A stretch of DNA of 64,000 nucleotides from Chloroflexota bacterium (GTDB taxonomy: Bacteria > Chloroflexota > Anaerolineae > Anaerolineales > Villigracilaceae), in NCBI GenBank assembly GCA_013388685.1, contig JACAET010000061.1:27322-91321 (forward strand), read 5' to 3'. The translations under genes and the position numbers were made by a program. The notes beneath the pieces were generated by a model that saw only the letters and a program-made list of their open reading frames with translations, was not told the origin of the DNA and searched no databases. Each line of letters begins with the position of its first letter. Within the stretch, counting starts at the first letter, position 1. Below, piece after piece: positions 6,521 to 13,314 of this stretch.

Positions 6521-7707
6521 TTGAGCAGGTCTGCGGCGGCGGTCGCCATCAGTGCAACGCCGTTGATGAGGGCTTGTTCATCGAAGTCGAATTTGGGATG
6601 ATGATGGTTGTAGTTGAGGTTCTTTTCGGGGTTTGCCGAGCCGATGAAGAAGTAACAGCCGTCCGCTTTTTCCTGCATGTAGCCCATGTCTTCGGCGCCC
6701 ATGGTGAGGTAGGGGTAGTCGGCGATGGGGGTTTCGGGGAAGACCAATTGCGCCGAACGCTGGACGCTGGCGGCGACGTGTTCGTTGTTGATGACGGGCG
6801 CTGTGACCTGTTGGATGGTGATTTCGGCGGCGCATCCCAGAGAGGAGGCGATGCCCGTGACGATTTGTTCGAAGCGCTGGAGGACGAGGGCGCGGATGTC
6901 GGGGTCGAAGGTGCGGATGGTGCCGTTGAGTTCGGCGGTTTGGGGGATGATGTTGAAGGCGGTGCCTGAATGGATGGAGGTGACGCTGACGACGGCGGGT
7001 TTGAGGGGCGGGACGTTGCGCGCGATGATGGTTTGCAGGGCAGCCGTGATGTGTGCGGCGCACACGACGGGGTCGGTGGTGGTTTCGGGGGCGGCGCCAT
7101 GACCGCCTTTGCCTGTGAGTTTGATTTTGAAGAGTTCTGCGCCCGCCATGACGGGTCCTTTGGCGACGTGTATCCAGCCGAGGGGTTTGTCGTTCCACAG
7201 GTGGAGGGCGAGAGTCTTTTCGACTTTGGGAGAGTCGAGCACGCCGTCGCGCATCATCATGAGTGCGCCGCCGACTTCTTCGCCGTTGGTGCCTTCTTCG
7301 GAGGGCTGGAAGCAGAATTTGATGCTGCCTGCCAGTTGGTGTTTGTGTTCGTTGAGGATTTTGGCAACGGTCAGCCCGATGGCGATGTGACCGTCGTGCC
7401 CGCAGGCGTGCATGACGCCGGGGTTGGTGGAGGCGTATTCTGCGCCTGTTTCTTCGGTGATGGGGAGGGCGTCCATGTCGAAGCGGAGCAGGATGGTGGG
7501 ACCTGGTTTACCGCCTTCCAGATAGCCGACTACGCCCGTTTTACCGACGCCTTTGGTGACTTCAAGACCGAGGGCTTCGAGTTCTTTTGCGACGATGCCG
7601 CTTGTGCGGATTTCCTGGAAGCCGAGTTCGGGGTGACGGTGGAGGTCGCGGCGCAGGGCTTGGGTGTAGGGGAAGAGGTCTCTGGCTTGCTGAAGGAAGG
7701 TGGTCAT
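6517..7707 (-). CDS. M20-family metal-dependent amidohydrolase / carboxypeptidase
   Basis: A 396-aa member of the M20D (IAA-amino-acid hydrolase / N-acyl-amino-acid amidohydrolase) group. Early DLHRHPELGFQE (about residues 17-28), then MHACGHDGHIA (about 103-113) with the metal-binding Cys/His pair, a catalytic Glu in PSEEGTNGEE (about 138-147) and a late MGAEDMGYM metal motif are all present. It should cut an amide bond of an N-acylated amino acid in the cytoplasm. The ATG at 7707 has a GGAG site 5 bp upstream; the frame is open further but that part is only the repeat and the PIG-L gene. Confidence 0.88.
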   Translation of the reverse strand: MTTFLQQARDLFPYTQALRRDLHRHPELGFQEIRTSGIVAKELEALGLEVTKGVGKTGVVGYLEGGKPGPTILLRFDMDALPITEETGAEYASTNPGVMHACGHDGHIAIGLTVAKILNEHKHQLAGSIKFCFQPSEEGTNGEEVGGALMMMRDGVLDSPKVEKTLALHLWNDKPLGWIHVAKGPVMAGAELFKIKLTGKGGHGAAPETTTDPVVCAAHITAALQTIIARNVPPLKPAVVSVTSIHSGTAFNIIPQTAELNGTIRTFDPDIRALVLQRFEQIVTGIASSLGCAAEITIQQVTAPVINNEHVAASVQRSAQLVFPETPIADYPYLTMGAEDMGYMQEKADGCYFFIGSANPEKNLNYNHHHPKFDFDEQALINGVALMATAAADLLK

Positions 7708-7723
7708 GGGGGCTCCGTTTTCA

Positions 7724-7755
7724 GGTTGGAAGGTTGGAAAGTTGGAAGGTTCTAA
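7724..7755. repeat. Octanucleotide tandem repeat between PIG-L gene and M20 hydrolase gene
   Basis: Four 8-nt units (GGTTGGAA at 7724 and 7732, AGTTGGAA at 7740, GGTTCTAA at 7748) in exact register. The last includes the PIG-L stop codon (7752-7754); the array ends about 16 bp before the next start codon. On the coding strand the unit is TTCCAACC, the same octamer as at 46462-46501. Confidence 0.75.
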
Positions 7756-8468
7756 CTGTATTTGACTATTCTGAATTTTTCTTCGTAGCGCGGGTTTTCT
7801 TCGGTACTGTCTTCGGCGCGGCGGGATTTGAGACGTTCGATGAGTTTTTGGGAGTCTTGTACCTGGGTTTTGTGCTGGAGGATGGCTTGAATTTTGATTT
7901 CCCAAGTATCGGTGACGTCAATGGTGACGTTTGGCTGGTTTGTCAGCGAACACCAGACCTCCTTCGGCATGTGCGGCTGGAAGCCTTCTTCGAGCAGCTC
8001 GGGAAAGTAGACGGGGTTGCCTGCGGCGGGGAAGACGGCGTCCAACACGACTTGTCCTGCGGCGCGGTGGTCGGGGTGGTTGATGCCGTAGGCGGCGAAG
8101 AGGTTTTGGGGGTCGCAGGTGACGAGAATGTCGGGTTTGTGGCGTCGTATTTCGCGGACGACTTCGCGGCGCAGGTTCAGGTCGGGGACGAGGTAGCCGT
8201 CGGGATGGTCGAGAATGTGGACGGCTTGCGCGCCGATGACGTTCGCTGCGGCGTACTGTTCTTCGTGGCGGATAGCGCACAGCCTGTCGGGGGTCATGGC
8301 GGGGTCGGTGGCGGGGTTGAAGCCTTTGTCGCCACAGGTGAGCAGGAGGTAGGTGATGTGGTGTCCTTCGTGCGCCCATTTGGCGAGTGCCCCGCCGCAG
8401 AAGAATTCAGGGTCGTCGGGGTGTGCGAGGATGACGAGGATGTGTTGGGGGGAGATCCAGGGTTCCAT
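7752..8468 (-). CDS. PIG-L/LmbE-family deacetylase
   Basis: A 238-aa zinc-dependent N-deacetylase. The N-terminal AHPDDPE (about residues 15-21) supplies the zinc ligands and catalytic Asp, and NHPDHRAAG (about 130-138) the third ligand His. The family removes acetyl groups from N-acetylglucosamine-type sugars (PIG-L, MshB, BshB) or related small molecules. Substrate is not evident. It lies just upstream of the M20 hydrolase in the same direction, so the two deacylating enzymes may share a pathway. A second PIG-L protein is encoded at 31524. Confidence 0.85.
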   Translation of the reverse strand: MEPWISPQHILVILAHPDDPEFFCGGALAKWAHEGHHITYLLLTCGDKGFNPATDPAMTPDRLCAIRHEEQYAAANVIGAQAVHILDHPDGYLVPDLNLRREVVREIRRHKPDILVTCDPQNLFAAYGINHPDHRAAGQVVLDAVFPAAGNPVYFPELLEEGFQPHMPKEVWCSLTNQPNVTIDVTDTWEIKIQAILQHKTQVQDSQKLIERLKSRRAEDSTEENPRYEEKFRIVKYS

Positions 8469-8561
8469 ACTCGGCGGTTAAGTTTCAGACGTAATGCGCC
8501 TGGTGTCAAGTGTTTTTGGAGAAAGCATTGTTCTCGCCCTGTCAAACTTATCATTATTTTG

Positions 8562-8590
8562 TTGACACTTCGATGCGAATTTGATAATAT
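8562..8590 (+). promoter_or_regulatory. Promoter of the A-type Fe-S carrier gene
   Basis: A perfect TTGACA (8562-8567) is followed at 15 bp by GATAAT (8583-8588), or at 17 bp by TAATAT (8585-8590). The surrounding DNA is AT-rich compared with the genes. Leader of about 33 bp to the ATG. Confidence 0.65.
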
Positions 8591-8627
8591 CAGTCTCATT
8601 CACTACCAAACAACCAAGGAGATTAAC

Positions 8628-9044
8628 ATGCTGGAAGAAATCAACGTCAAAACGGTAGTCGAAAGCACCCCGATTATTTCTCTGACAACCACCGCGGCGG
8701 ATGCGGTTAAAAACATTCTGGCGGAACGCAAATTGGATGGATACGCCCTGCGCGTGTACGTGGCTGGGGGAGGATGCTGCGGCGTGAATTTCGGCATGGC
8801 GCTCGACAACAACATTCGCGAAGTGGATTCTGCTTTTGAAATAAACGGCGTTACGGTGGTGGTGGACGAGGTGTCCATTGATTACTTGCGCGGCGCGCGC
8901 ATTGATTTTGTCAACGATCCCGTACGCGGATCGGGCTTTGCTGTGGACAGCCCGATGGCAAAAACCGGCGGTTCCTGCGCGTGTAATAGCGAAAACGAAT
9001 CCGGTTCCTGCGGTTGCGGGGGATCCTGCAGTTGCGGACACTAG
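8628..9044 (+). CDS. HesB/IscA-type Fe-S carrier with cysteine-rich tail
   Basis: A 138-aa A-type iron-sulfur carrier. The core (residues 17-115) has ISLTTTAADAVKNIL, RVYVAGGGCCGVNFGM and the C-terminal block NDPVRGSGFAVDSP. These proteins receive a cluster and hand it to apoproteins. The usual C-terminal CxC is followed here by an added tail with six or more Cys in about 24 residues (CACNS...CGCGGSCSCGH). That tail is not part of the standard fold and may bind additional metal. Strong ribosome site AAGGAG 7 bp before the ATG. Single-gene unit with its own promoter and terminator. Confidence 0.88.
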   Translation: MLEEINVKTVVESTPIISLTTTAADAVKNILAERKLDGYALRVYVAGGGCCGVNFGMALDNNIREVDSAFEINGVTVVVDEVSIDYLRGARIDFVNDPVRGSGFAVDSPMAKTGGSCACNSENESGSCGCGGSCSCGH

Positions 9045-9080
9045 TGATCTTCGGCGTGTTTTCACACCCTTTGGTATTCG

Positions 9081-9114
9081 AAACGACTCACTTCTGGTGA
9101 AGTGGGTCGTTTTG
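9081..9114 (+). terminator. Terminator after the Fe-S carrier gene
   Basis: AAACGACTCACTT pairs with AAGTGGGTCGTTT (one internal mismatch) around CTGGTG, ending in TTTTG. It sits between convergent genes. Confidence 0.85.
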
Positions 9115-9137
9115 TTACACGCCAGTTCGAGAACGCC

Positions 9138-9761
9138 CTACCGGCTGCGCAGATAGGAGATGACAGCCCCGAAAAAACCGAACAGTCCCAAGCTAAGAAT
9201 TAACAACCCGGTTGGGAAGCCTGCCGCTTCCGATGGAACCGTCTCGGTAAAAGCGGGCAGGTCGAGAGGAGGGGGAGGCGTAAAAGTCGGGAGGCGTGTA
9301 GGGGTCTGTTGACCGATGAACGCCGCTTCCAATCTTGGGTCAAGGGTAGGGGTCGAAATGGGCGTTGGGGTGGGCGGAATATCCACCAGCGGAAGAAAAG
9401 CGCCTGGAGAAAGCCCTACGTACAATCCGTATACCCACCCCGTAGAGCCTGGCACGCCGGGGTAATAGATCTGGATCCATTCCAAACGATCCCGGGCGCG
9501 ACCCAGCGCGGGCGCGGTTTCGTTTGCAAGCAGAATCCCAATTGCCGGATAATCGAACGAACCCGGTCCTGCGTAAACAAAAATCGTGTCGAAGCTTGGA
9601 TCCACTTTGATGGTGGGACCTGCCGGTGTACCGGTGACCGTGGGAACGGAACCGGTGGGTTGTTGCGCCAGAACAACGGAGGGCTCGGGTTCGAAAAGAC
9701 CCAATAGAAGAACTGCGACGGATGCGCCGAATAGAATGAAGATCTGTCCCTTGAGCTGCAT
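9138..9761 (-). CDS. SH3-type envelope protein with signal and C-terminal anchor
   Basis: A 207-aa protein with an N-terminal signal/anchor (residues 5-22), an extracellular SH3b-like domain (about 50-125, VYAGPGSFDYPAIGILLANE, WVYGLYV), a Thr/Pro-rich stretch with repeated TPTP and TFTPPPP, and a C-terminal membrane segment (about 182-203) ending in YLRSR. The architecture suggests a cell-surface protein, perhaps wall-binding. It is a paralogue of the next gene: both share the TPTRLPTFTPPPP linker and the same end anchor. Separation of 5 bp indicates one operon. Confidence 0.72.
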   Translation of the reverse strand: MQLKGQIFILFGASVAVLLLGLFEPEPSVVLAQQPTGSVPTVTGTPAGPTIKVDPSFDTIFVYAGPGSFDYPAIGILLANETAPALGRARDRLEWIQIYYPGVPGSTGWVYGLYVGLSPGAFLPLVDIPPTPTPISTPTLDPRLEAAFIGQQTPTRLPTFTPPPPLDLPAFTETVPSEAAGFPTGLLILSLGLFGFFGAVISYLRSR

Positions 9762-9766
9762 GAGAC

Positions 9767-10354
9767 TTACTGCCTGCCAAGCGCCAAAGATATTGTGTAA
9801 ACGGCAATGCCGATGAGTGTCAGACTGAACACGATCACCCCTGCGGCAAGACCGGATGGACGGCTGGAGGATGTGTCTGAAAAACTTTGCGGCGTCAAGG
9901 GCGGCGGGGGCGTGAAGGTTGGCAGGCGTGTGGCTGTGGGTTGGAATATAAACGCCGCGGCAAACGTTGGATTGACGGTGGCGGTTGCAATTTGCGTTTG
10001 CGTGGGAGGCGGTTCCACGACTCTGAGTTCACCGCCCGAAACACTTACATAAGCGGCGTACAACCAGCCAACGCCGCCTGGCGCATCGGGGTAGGCGACC
10101 TGCACCCATTCGCGTCCCGGTGAGACGCCCAGTGCCGGCAATACATCACCTGGCGACACCCTACCGACAATCGGATAGTAGACGGTGCTGGGACCTCCGC
10201 GCACATTGATGGGTTCGCTGTAGATCACGGTGACCACCACGCCCGATTGCGCTTCCACCTCCGCCCGTGCCTGACGCGGCAAAATCACCATGCCCAAGCC
10301 GGCAATCAGCACGGCCGCTATCAGACTTGGGAAATAAAACCGAATCTTTTTCAT
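9767..10354 (-). CDS. SH3-type envelope protein, paralogue of the neighbour
   Basis: About 195 aa from the ATG at 10354 (MKKIRFYFPSLIAAVLIAG). It has a signal peptide/anchor, an SH3b-like domain (GGPSTVYYPIVGRVSPGD, WLYAAYVSV), then the linker ATRLPTFTPPPP and a C-terminal transmembrane helix (about 168-190). An alternative ATG lies at 10375. Likely a tandem duplication with the 9138-9761 gene. Secreted side and role in wall binding are inferred from the SH3 fold. Confidence 0.7.
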   Translation of the reverse strand: MKKIRFYFPSLIAAVLIAGLGMVILPRQARAEVEAQSGVVVTVIYSEPINVRGGPSTVYYPIVGRVSPGDVLPALGVSPGREWVQVAYPDAPGGVGWLYAAYVSVSGGELRVVEPPPTQTQIATATVNPTFAAAFIFQPTATRLPTFTPPPPLTPQSFSDTSSSRPSGLAAGVIVFSLTLIGIAVYTISLALGRQ

Positions 10355-10381
10355 ACCGTAGACAAAGATATACATGAAATA

Positions 10382-10419
10382 CGACGACAAATCGTCGCCG
10401 CTGATAAAAGGATTATAAT
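10382..10419 (+). promoter_or_regulatory. Promoter with palindrome for the zinc-ribbon gene
   Basis: A perfect TATAAT at 10414-10419 lies just 7 bp from the ATG at 10427, so the transcript would begin at or next to the start codon (leaderless). At the -35 position is the perfect inverted repeat CGACGA CAAA TCGTCG (10382-10397), between divergent genes; it could be an operator controlling both. Confidence 0.5.
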
Positions 10420-10426
10420 CTAAAAC

Positions 10427-11011
10427 ATGGAACGCCGAATCCTGCACGGAAGCATCAAACCGGGCGATATTGCCCATGCCTTGAGGGCGGAATTCAACCG
10501 TGGCAACCTGCACGCCCAAACGGTCGGAAACGGGGATAGACTTGCCGTCCAAATTGCCACACGTCTGGAGGCGCAATCCGGCGGGCAAACCGCCATGACC
10601 GTTGCCATCCAAAAACATCCCGATGGAGTCATAATCGAAATTGGGCAGCAGGCATGGCTGGGAGTAGCGGCAAGCCTTGGAAAAACCGCCATTTCCGCCC
10701 TGCGTAACCCGCTAAGCCTGCTGGGACGGTTGGATGACCTAGCGCAGGATATTGAAAACCTGCAATTGCAGGAAAGGGTTTGGCGGGTGGTTGATCGCAC
10801 CGCGGCGGCTTTGGGCGCGTCTCGTGAACTGTCCGAGCGTTTGCAACGAGTTGTATGTGCCTATTGCGGTACCGCCAATCCGTTGGGGGAGGGGGCGTGT
10901 CTTGCCTGCGGCGCTCCCCTTGGAGACGCGCATCCCACAACCTGCCCGAATTGCGGTTTCGCCCTGGGAAGGGACGAACTGGTTTGTCCGAACTGCAAGC
11001 GGAAATTATAA
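10427..11011 (+). CDS. Double zinc-ribbon protein
   Basis: A 194-aa protein. The first 140 residues form an unrecognised helical/mixed domain. The C-terminal 55 carry four CxxC pairs (CAYCG, CLACG, CPNCG, CPNCK), that is, two zinc ribbons. Such tails commonly mediate protein or nucleic acid contacts; function is unknown. The neighbour downstream is the FHA gene with its own promoter. The ATG is chosen because of its position right after the -10 box and because the frame begins MERRILHGSIKPG. Confidence 0.7.
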   Translation: MERRILHGSIKPGDIAHALRAEFNRGNLHAQTVGNGDRLAVQIATRLEAQSGGQTAMTVAIQKHPDGVIIEIGQQAWLGVAASLGKTAISALRNPLSLLGRLDDLAQDIENLQLQERVWRVVDRTAAALGASRELSERLQRVVCAYCGTANPLGEGACLACGAPLGDAHPTTCPNCGFALGRDELVCPNCKRKL

Positions 11012-11046
11012 AACTCTGATTCGCCGAAATTGCAAGATATTTGTTC

Positions 11047-11075
11047 TTGTCGGTTTTACGCCTCCCCCCTATAAT
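11047..11075 (+). promoter_or_regulatory. Promoter of the FHA-SEDS operon
   Basis: TTGTCG (11047-11052), 17-bp spacer, TATAAT (11070-11075). It lies about 33 bp before the ATG of the first FHA gene. Confidence 0.6.
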
Positions 11076-11107
11076 TGGAAAATGATGTAAAAATAAAAGG
11101 CGCGATC

Positions 11108-11968
11108 ATGAACTTGAAACTCGACCAATTGGAAGCCAGGCTGCAATCCCTGTTTGAGGACCGCCTGCTGGCTGTCCTGCCAGGGGTTAAACGCGAAGAC
11201 CGGGTGATTCAAAAACTGGCGCTTGCTCTCAAACAGGCTCTTGTTGAATATCAGGCAAACGACTCGTCTATGCCAAACACTTTCACCTTGATCACCTCCG
11301 TGGGCGCGGCGCCGATGTGGAGAGAGCCAAAGGTGCTTGACGCGCTAAAGAACATTATCGGCGCGTCCTTCCGGGATGTGGGCTTGAGTCTGGAAACCCA
11401 GCCCGTCATTACGGTCGCAACGGATGAATCGTACTCCGAGCGCGAAGTCTCGGTCGTGGTGTCCCACAGATTGGAATCGGTGGAGGAAACAAAAGGCATG
11501 TCGGTTGATGCAGGCAAAAAAGACGACAAGAACGTGGACACGATCCCGGAAAACGCCTTCCTTATCGTCGAGGGCGTCAAGGTGTATCCGCTCAAAGACC
11601 CGGTGGTCAACGTCGGGCGAAGGCTGGAAAATCATCTGGTAATTGACGACCCGCGTATTTCGCGAAATCATGCACAGTTACGCGCGATCAATGGGCGGTA
11701 TGTTCTCTTCGACCTGAACTCCACGGGCGGCACATTTGTCAACGGACAGCGCACCAGCCAGACGGTTCTGTATCCGGGGGATGTCATTTCGCTGGCTGGC
11801 GTGGCGTTGATCTTCGGTCAGGACAATCCCCCGCCCCGCCCGGATCTTATGGAAACCTCTCCCTATAAAGACCCCAACGCCAGCGAAAGACCGACTGCAA
11901 CCCTCGACCAAAATACGGTTGATATCAAAACCGACAGACTTCCCCAAGACAAACGTTCGCATAAATGA
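11108..11968 (+). CDS. DUF3662 + FHA-domain protein (FhaA-like)
   Basis: A 286-aa protein. Residues 1-115 resemble DUF3662 (LDQLEARLQSLFEDRL..., the amino-terminal module of mycobacterial FhaA). A linker follows, then an FHA domain (about 165-235) with VNVGRRLENHLVIDDPRISR, HAQL and NSTGGTFVNG, where the Arg-Ser/His loops bind phosphothreonine. In Actinobacteria the two FHA genes sit next to rodA/pbpA and relay Ser/Thr-kinase signals to wall synthesis; the same order here argues for the same job. The ATG at 11108 is preferred over one at 11075 inside the -10 box. Its TGA overlaps the next ATG. Confidence 0.82.
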   Translation: MNLKLDQLEARLQSLFEDRLLAVLPGVKREDRVIQKLALALKQALVEYQANDSSMPNTFTLITSVGAAPMWREPKVLDALKNIIGASFRDVGLSLETQPVITVATDESYSEREVSVVVSHRLESVEETKGMSVDAGKKDDKNVDTIPENAFLIVEGVKVYPLKDPVVNVGRRLENHLVIDDPRISRNHAQLRAINGRYVLFDLNSTGGTFVNGQRTSQTVLYPGDVISLAGVALIFGQDNPPPRPDLMETSPYKDPNASERPTATLDQNTVDIKTDRLPQDKRSHK

Positions 11969-12444
11969 CCGCGGCGATCTTTCTCGGACTGCGGATCGTT
12001 TTAGCCTTAGCGCTGTACCTGTTTTTATGGCGGGTCTTGCAAACGCTCCGGCGGGAGGTGGAGAGTCACGGTGTATTTCTCGCGGCGCAGATAAAGCCGG
12101 GTATCCAGGTGGAGGCGAAAATGGAAAACGGCGCAGAACACCATTACCGCTTCAAACAAACGGAGGTGGTCATTGGGCGCAGTCTGCACTGCGATATTTC
12201 CCTTTCGGATGAAGCCCTTTCCGCAAGCCATGCCCGTCTTTCCTATCATCATGGGCAGTGGTGGCTGGAGGACATGGAATCCACCAACGGTACGTTTCTT
12301 AACACGCATCGTATTGTAGTGCCGACTGTGCTTGTGACAGGCGACCAGTTTCGTTGCGGCAATACTCTTTTTTCGCTGCGGGTCGATCTGGCAGACGGGC
12401 GAATCTCTCAGGGCATTCAAAACGAAATCGGAGGTTCAACATGA
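11965..12444 (+). CDS. Membrane-anchored FHA-domain protein (FhaB-like)
   Basis: A 159-aa protein with one N-terminal membrane helix (residues 5-22) and a cytoplasmic FHA domain (about 65-140: VVIGRSLHCDISLSDEALSA, SHARL, STNGTFLN). It resembles FhaB/FipA, a phosphothreonine reader at the cell-division/wall-growth membrane. ATGA overlaps on both sides (11965-11968 and 12441-12444) bind it tightly into the FHA-FHA-MTAP-SEDS operon. Confidence 0.82.
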   Translation: MTAAIFLGLRIVLALALYLFLWRVLQTLRREVESHGVFLAAQIKPGIQVEAKMENGAEHHYRFKQTEVVIGRSLHCDISLSDEALSASHARLSYHHGQWWLEDMESTNGTFLNTHRIVVPTVLVTGDQFRCGNTLFSLRVDLADGRISQGIQNEIGGST

Positions 12445-13304
12445 CAGAGCAAACCACCATGGCAATCATCGGCGGCTCGGGGTTGTATTCCATGCAGGGG
12501 TTGGAAAACATCAAAGAACTGCAACTCGATACGCCATTTGGAAAACCCAGCGCGCCCATTCTCATCGGTACCTTGGAAGGGATGCGGGTCGCCTTTCTCG
12601 CCCGCCACGGCATAGGTCATCACATTACCCCCAGCGAAGTACCCTATCGCGCCAACATCTATGCCTTGAAATGGCTGGGCGTGCAAAGAATTGTCAGTGT
12701 CAGCGCCTGCGGCTCCTTGAAGGAGGAACTTGCCCCCGGACATATCGTCATTCCCGACCAAATCTACGATCATACGCACAAACGGGAACGCTCGTTCTTT
12801 GAGCGGGGCTTTGTCGCGCACGTCGGCGTGGCGGAGCCGTTTTGCGACGATCTCTCCGGTCAGTTGGAGGCGGCTGTACGTCAGGCGGGGGGAGTGGTCC
12901 ATCGCGGAGGAACCTTCATTACCATCGAGGGTCCTCGATTTTCCACCAAGGCGGAGTCCGGTGCTTATCGTGCCTGGGGAATGTCCATCATCGGCATGAC
13001 CGCCTCTCCCGAAGCCTTTTTAGCGCGTGAAGCGGAGATCTGTTATGCCACTATGGCGCACGTCACCGATTACGATGTCTGGCATGTCAGTGAAGCACCC
13101 GTGACGGTGGAAATGGTGATCCAAACCCTGAACAGAAATACGGCGCTTGCTCAGGAGGCTGTGCGCATCCTTGTCCGGACGTTGAAACACGAGCGCAACT
13201 GTAACTGTGGTCATGCTCTTGCATCCGCCATGATCACACGCAGAGACGTGATTCCGCCCGAAACGCTTCAAAAACTCGACCTGCTGGTCGGCAAGTATAT
13301 GTAG
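12441..13304 (+). CDS. mtnP: S-methyl-5'-thioadenosine phosphorylase (PNP/MTAP family)
   Basis: A 287-aa family 2 nucleoside phosphorylase: MAIIGGSGLYSM (phosphate loop), the RHG of FLARHGIGHHITPSEVPYRAN (about 50-70), EGPRFSTKAES (about 160-175) and a MTASPEAFLAREAEI block. Members split methylthioadenosine (salvage of polyamine/SAM by-product) or 6-oxopurine nucleosides with phosphate. The Ser/Asp pattern around MTASPEA and DYD is more like MTAP, but a related purine phosphorylase is possible. It is embedded, by overlap, in a cell-wall operon, an unexpected neighbour. Confidence 0.85.
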   Translation: MTEQTTMAIIGGSGLYSMQGLENIKELQLDTPFGKPSAPILIGTLEGMRVAFLARHGIGHHITPSEVPYRANIYALKWLGVQRIVSVSACGSLKEELAPGHIVIPDQIYDHTHKRERSFFERGFVAHVGVAEPFCDDLSGQLEAAVRQAGGVVHRGGTFITIEGPRFSTKAESGAYRAWGMSIIGMTASPEAFLAREAEICYATMAHVTDYDVWHVSEAPVTVEMVIQTLNRNTALAQEAVRILVRTLKHERNCNCGHALASAMITRRDVIPPETLQKLDLLVGKYM

Positions 13305-13314
13305 CGCCTCAAGT

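Noticed and set aside
6970..7755. Long open frame opposite the M20 hydrolase gene
   Set aside because: Antisense to a gene with complete M20 motifs; the GC-rich third codon positions of the hydrolase create open reverse frames.
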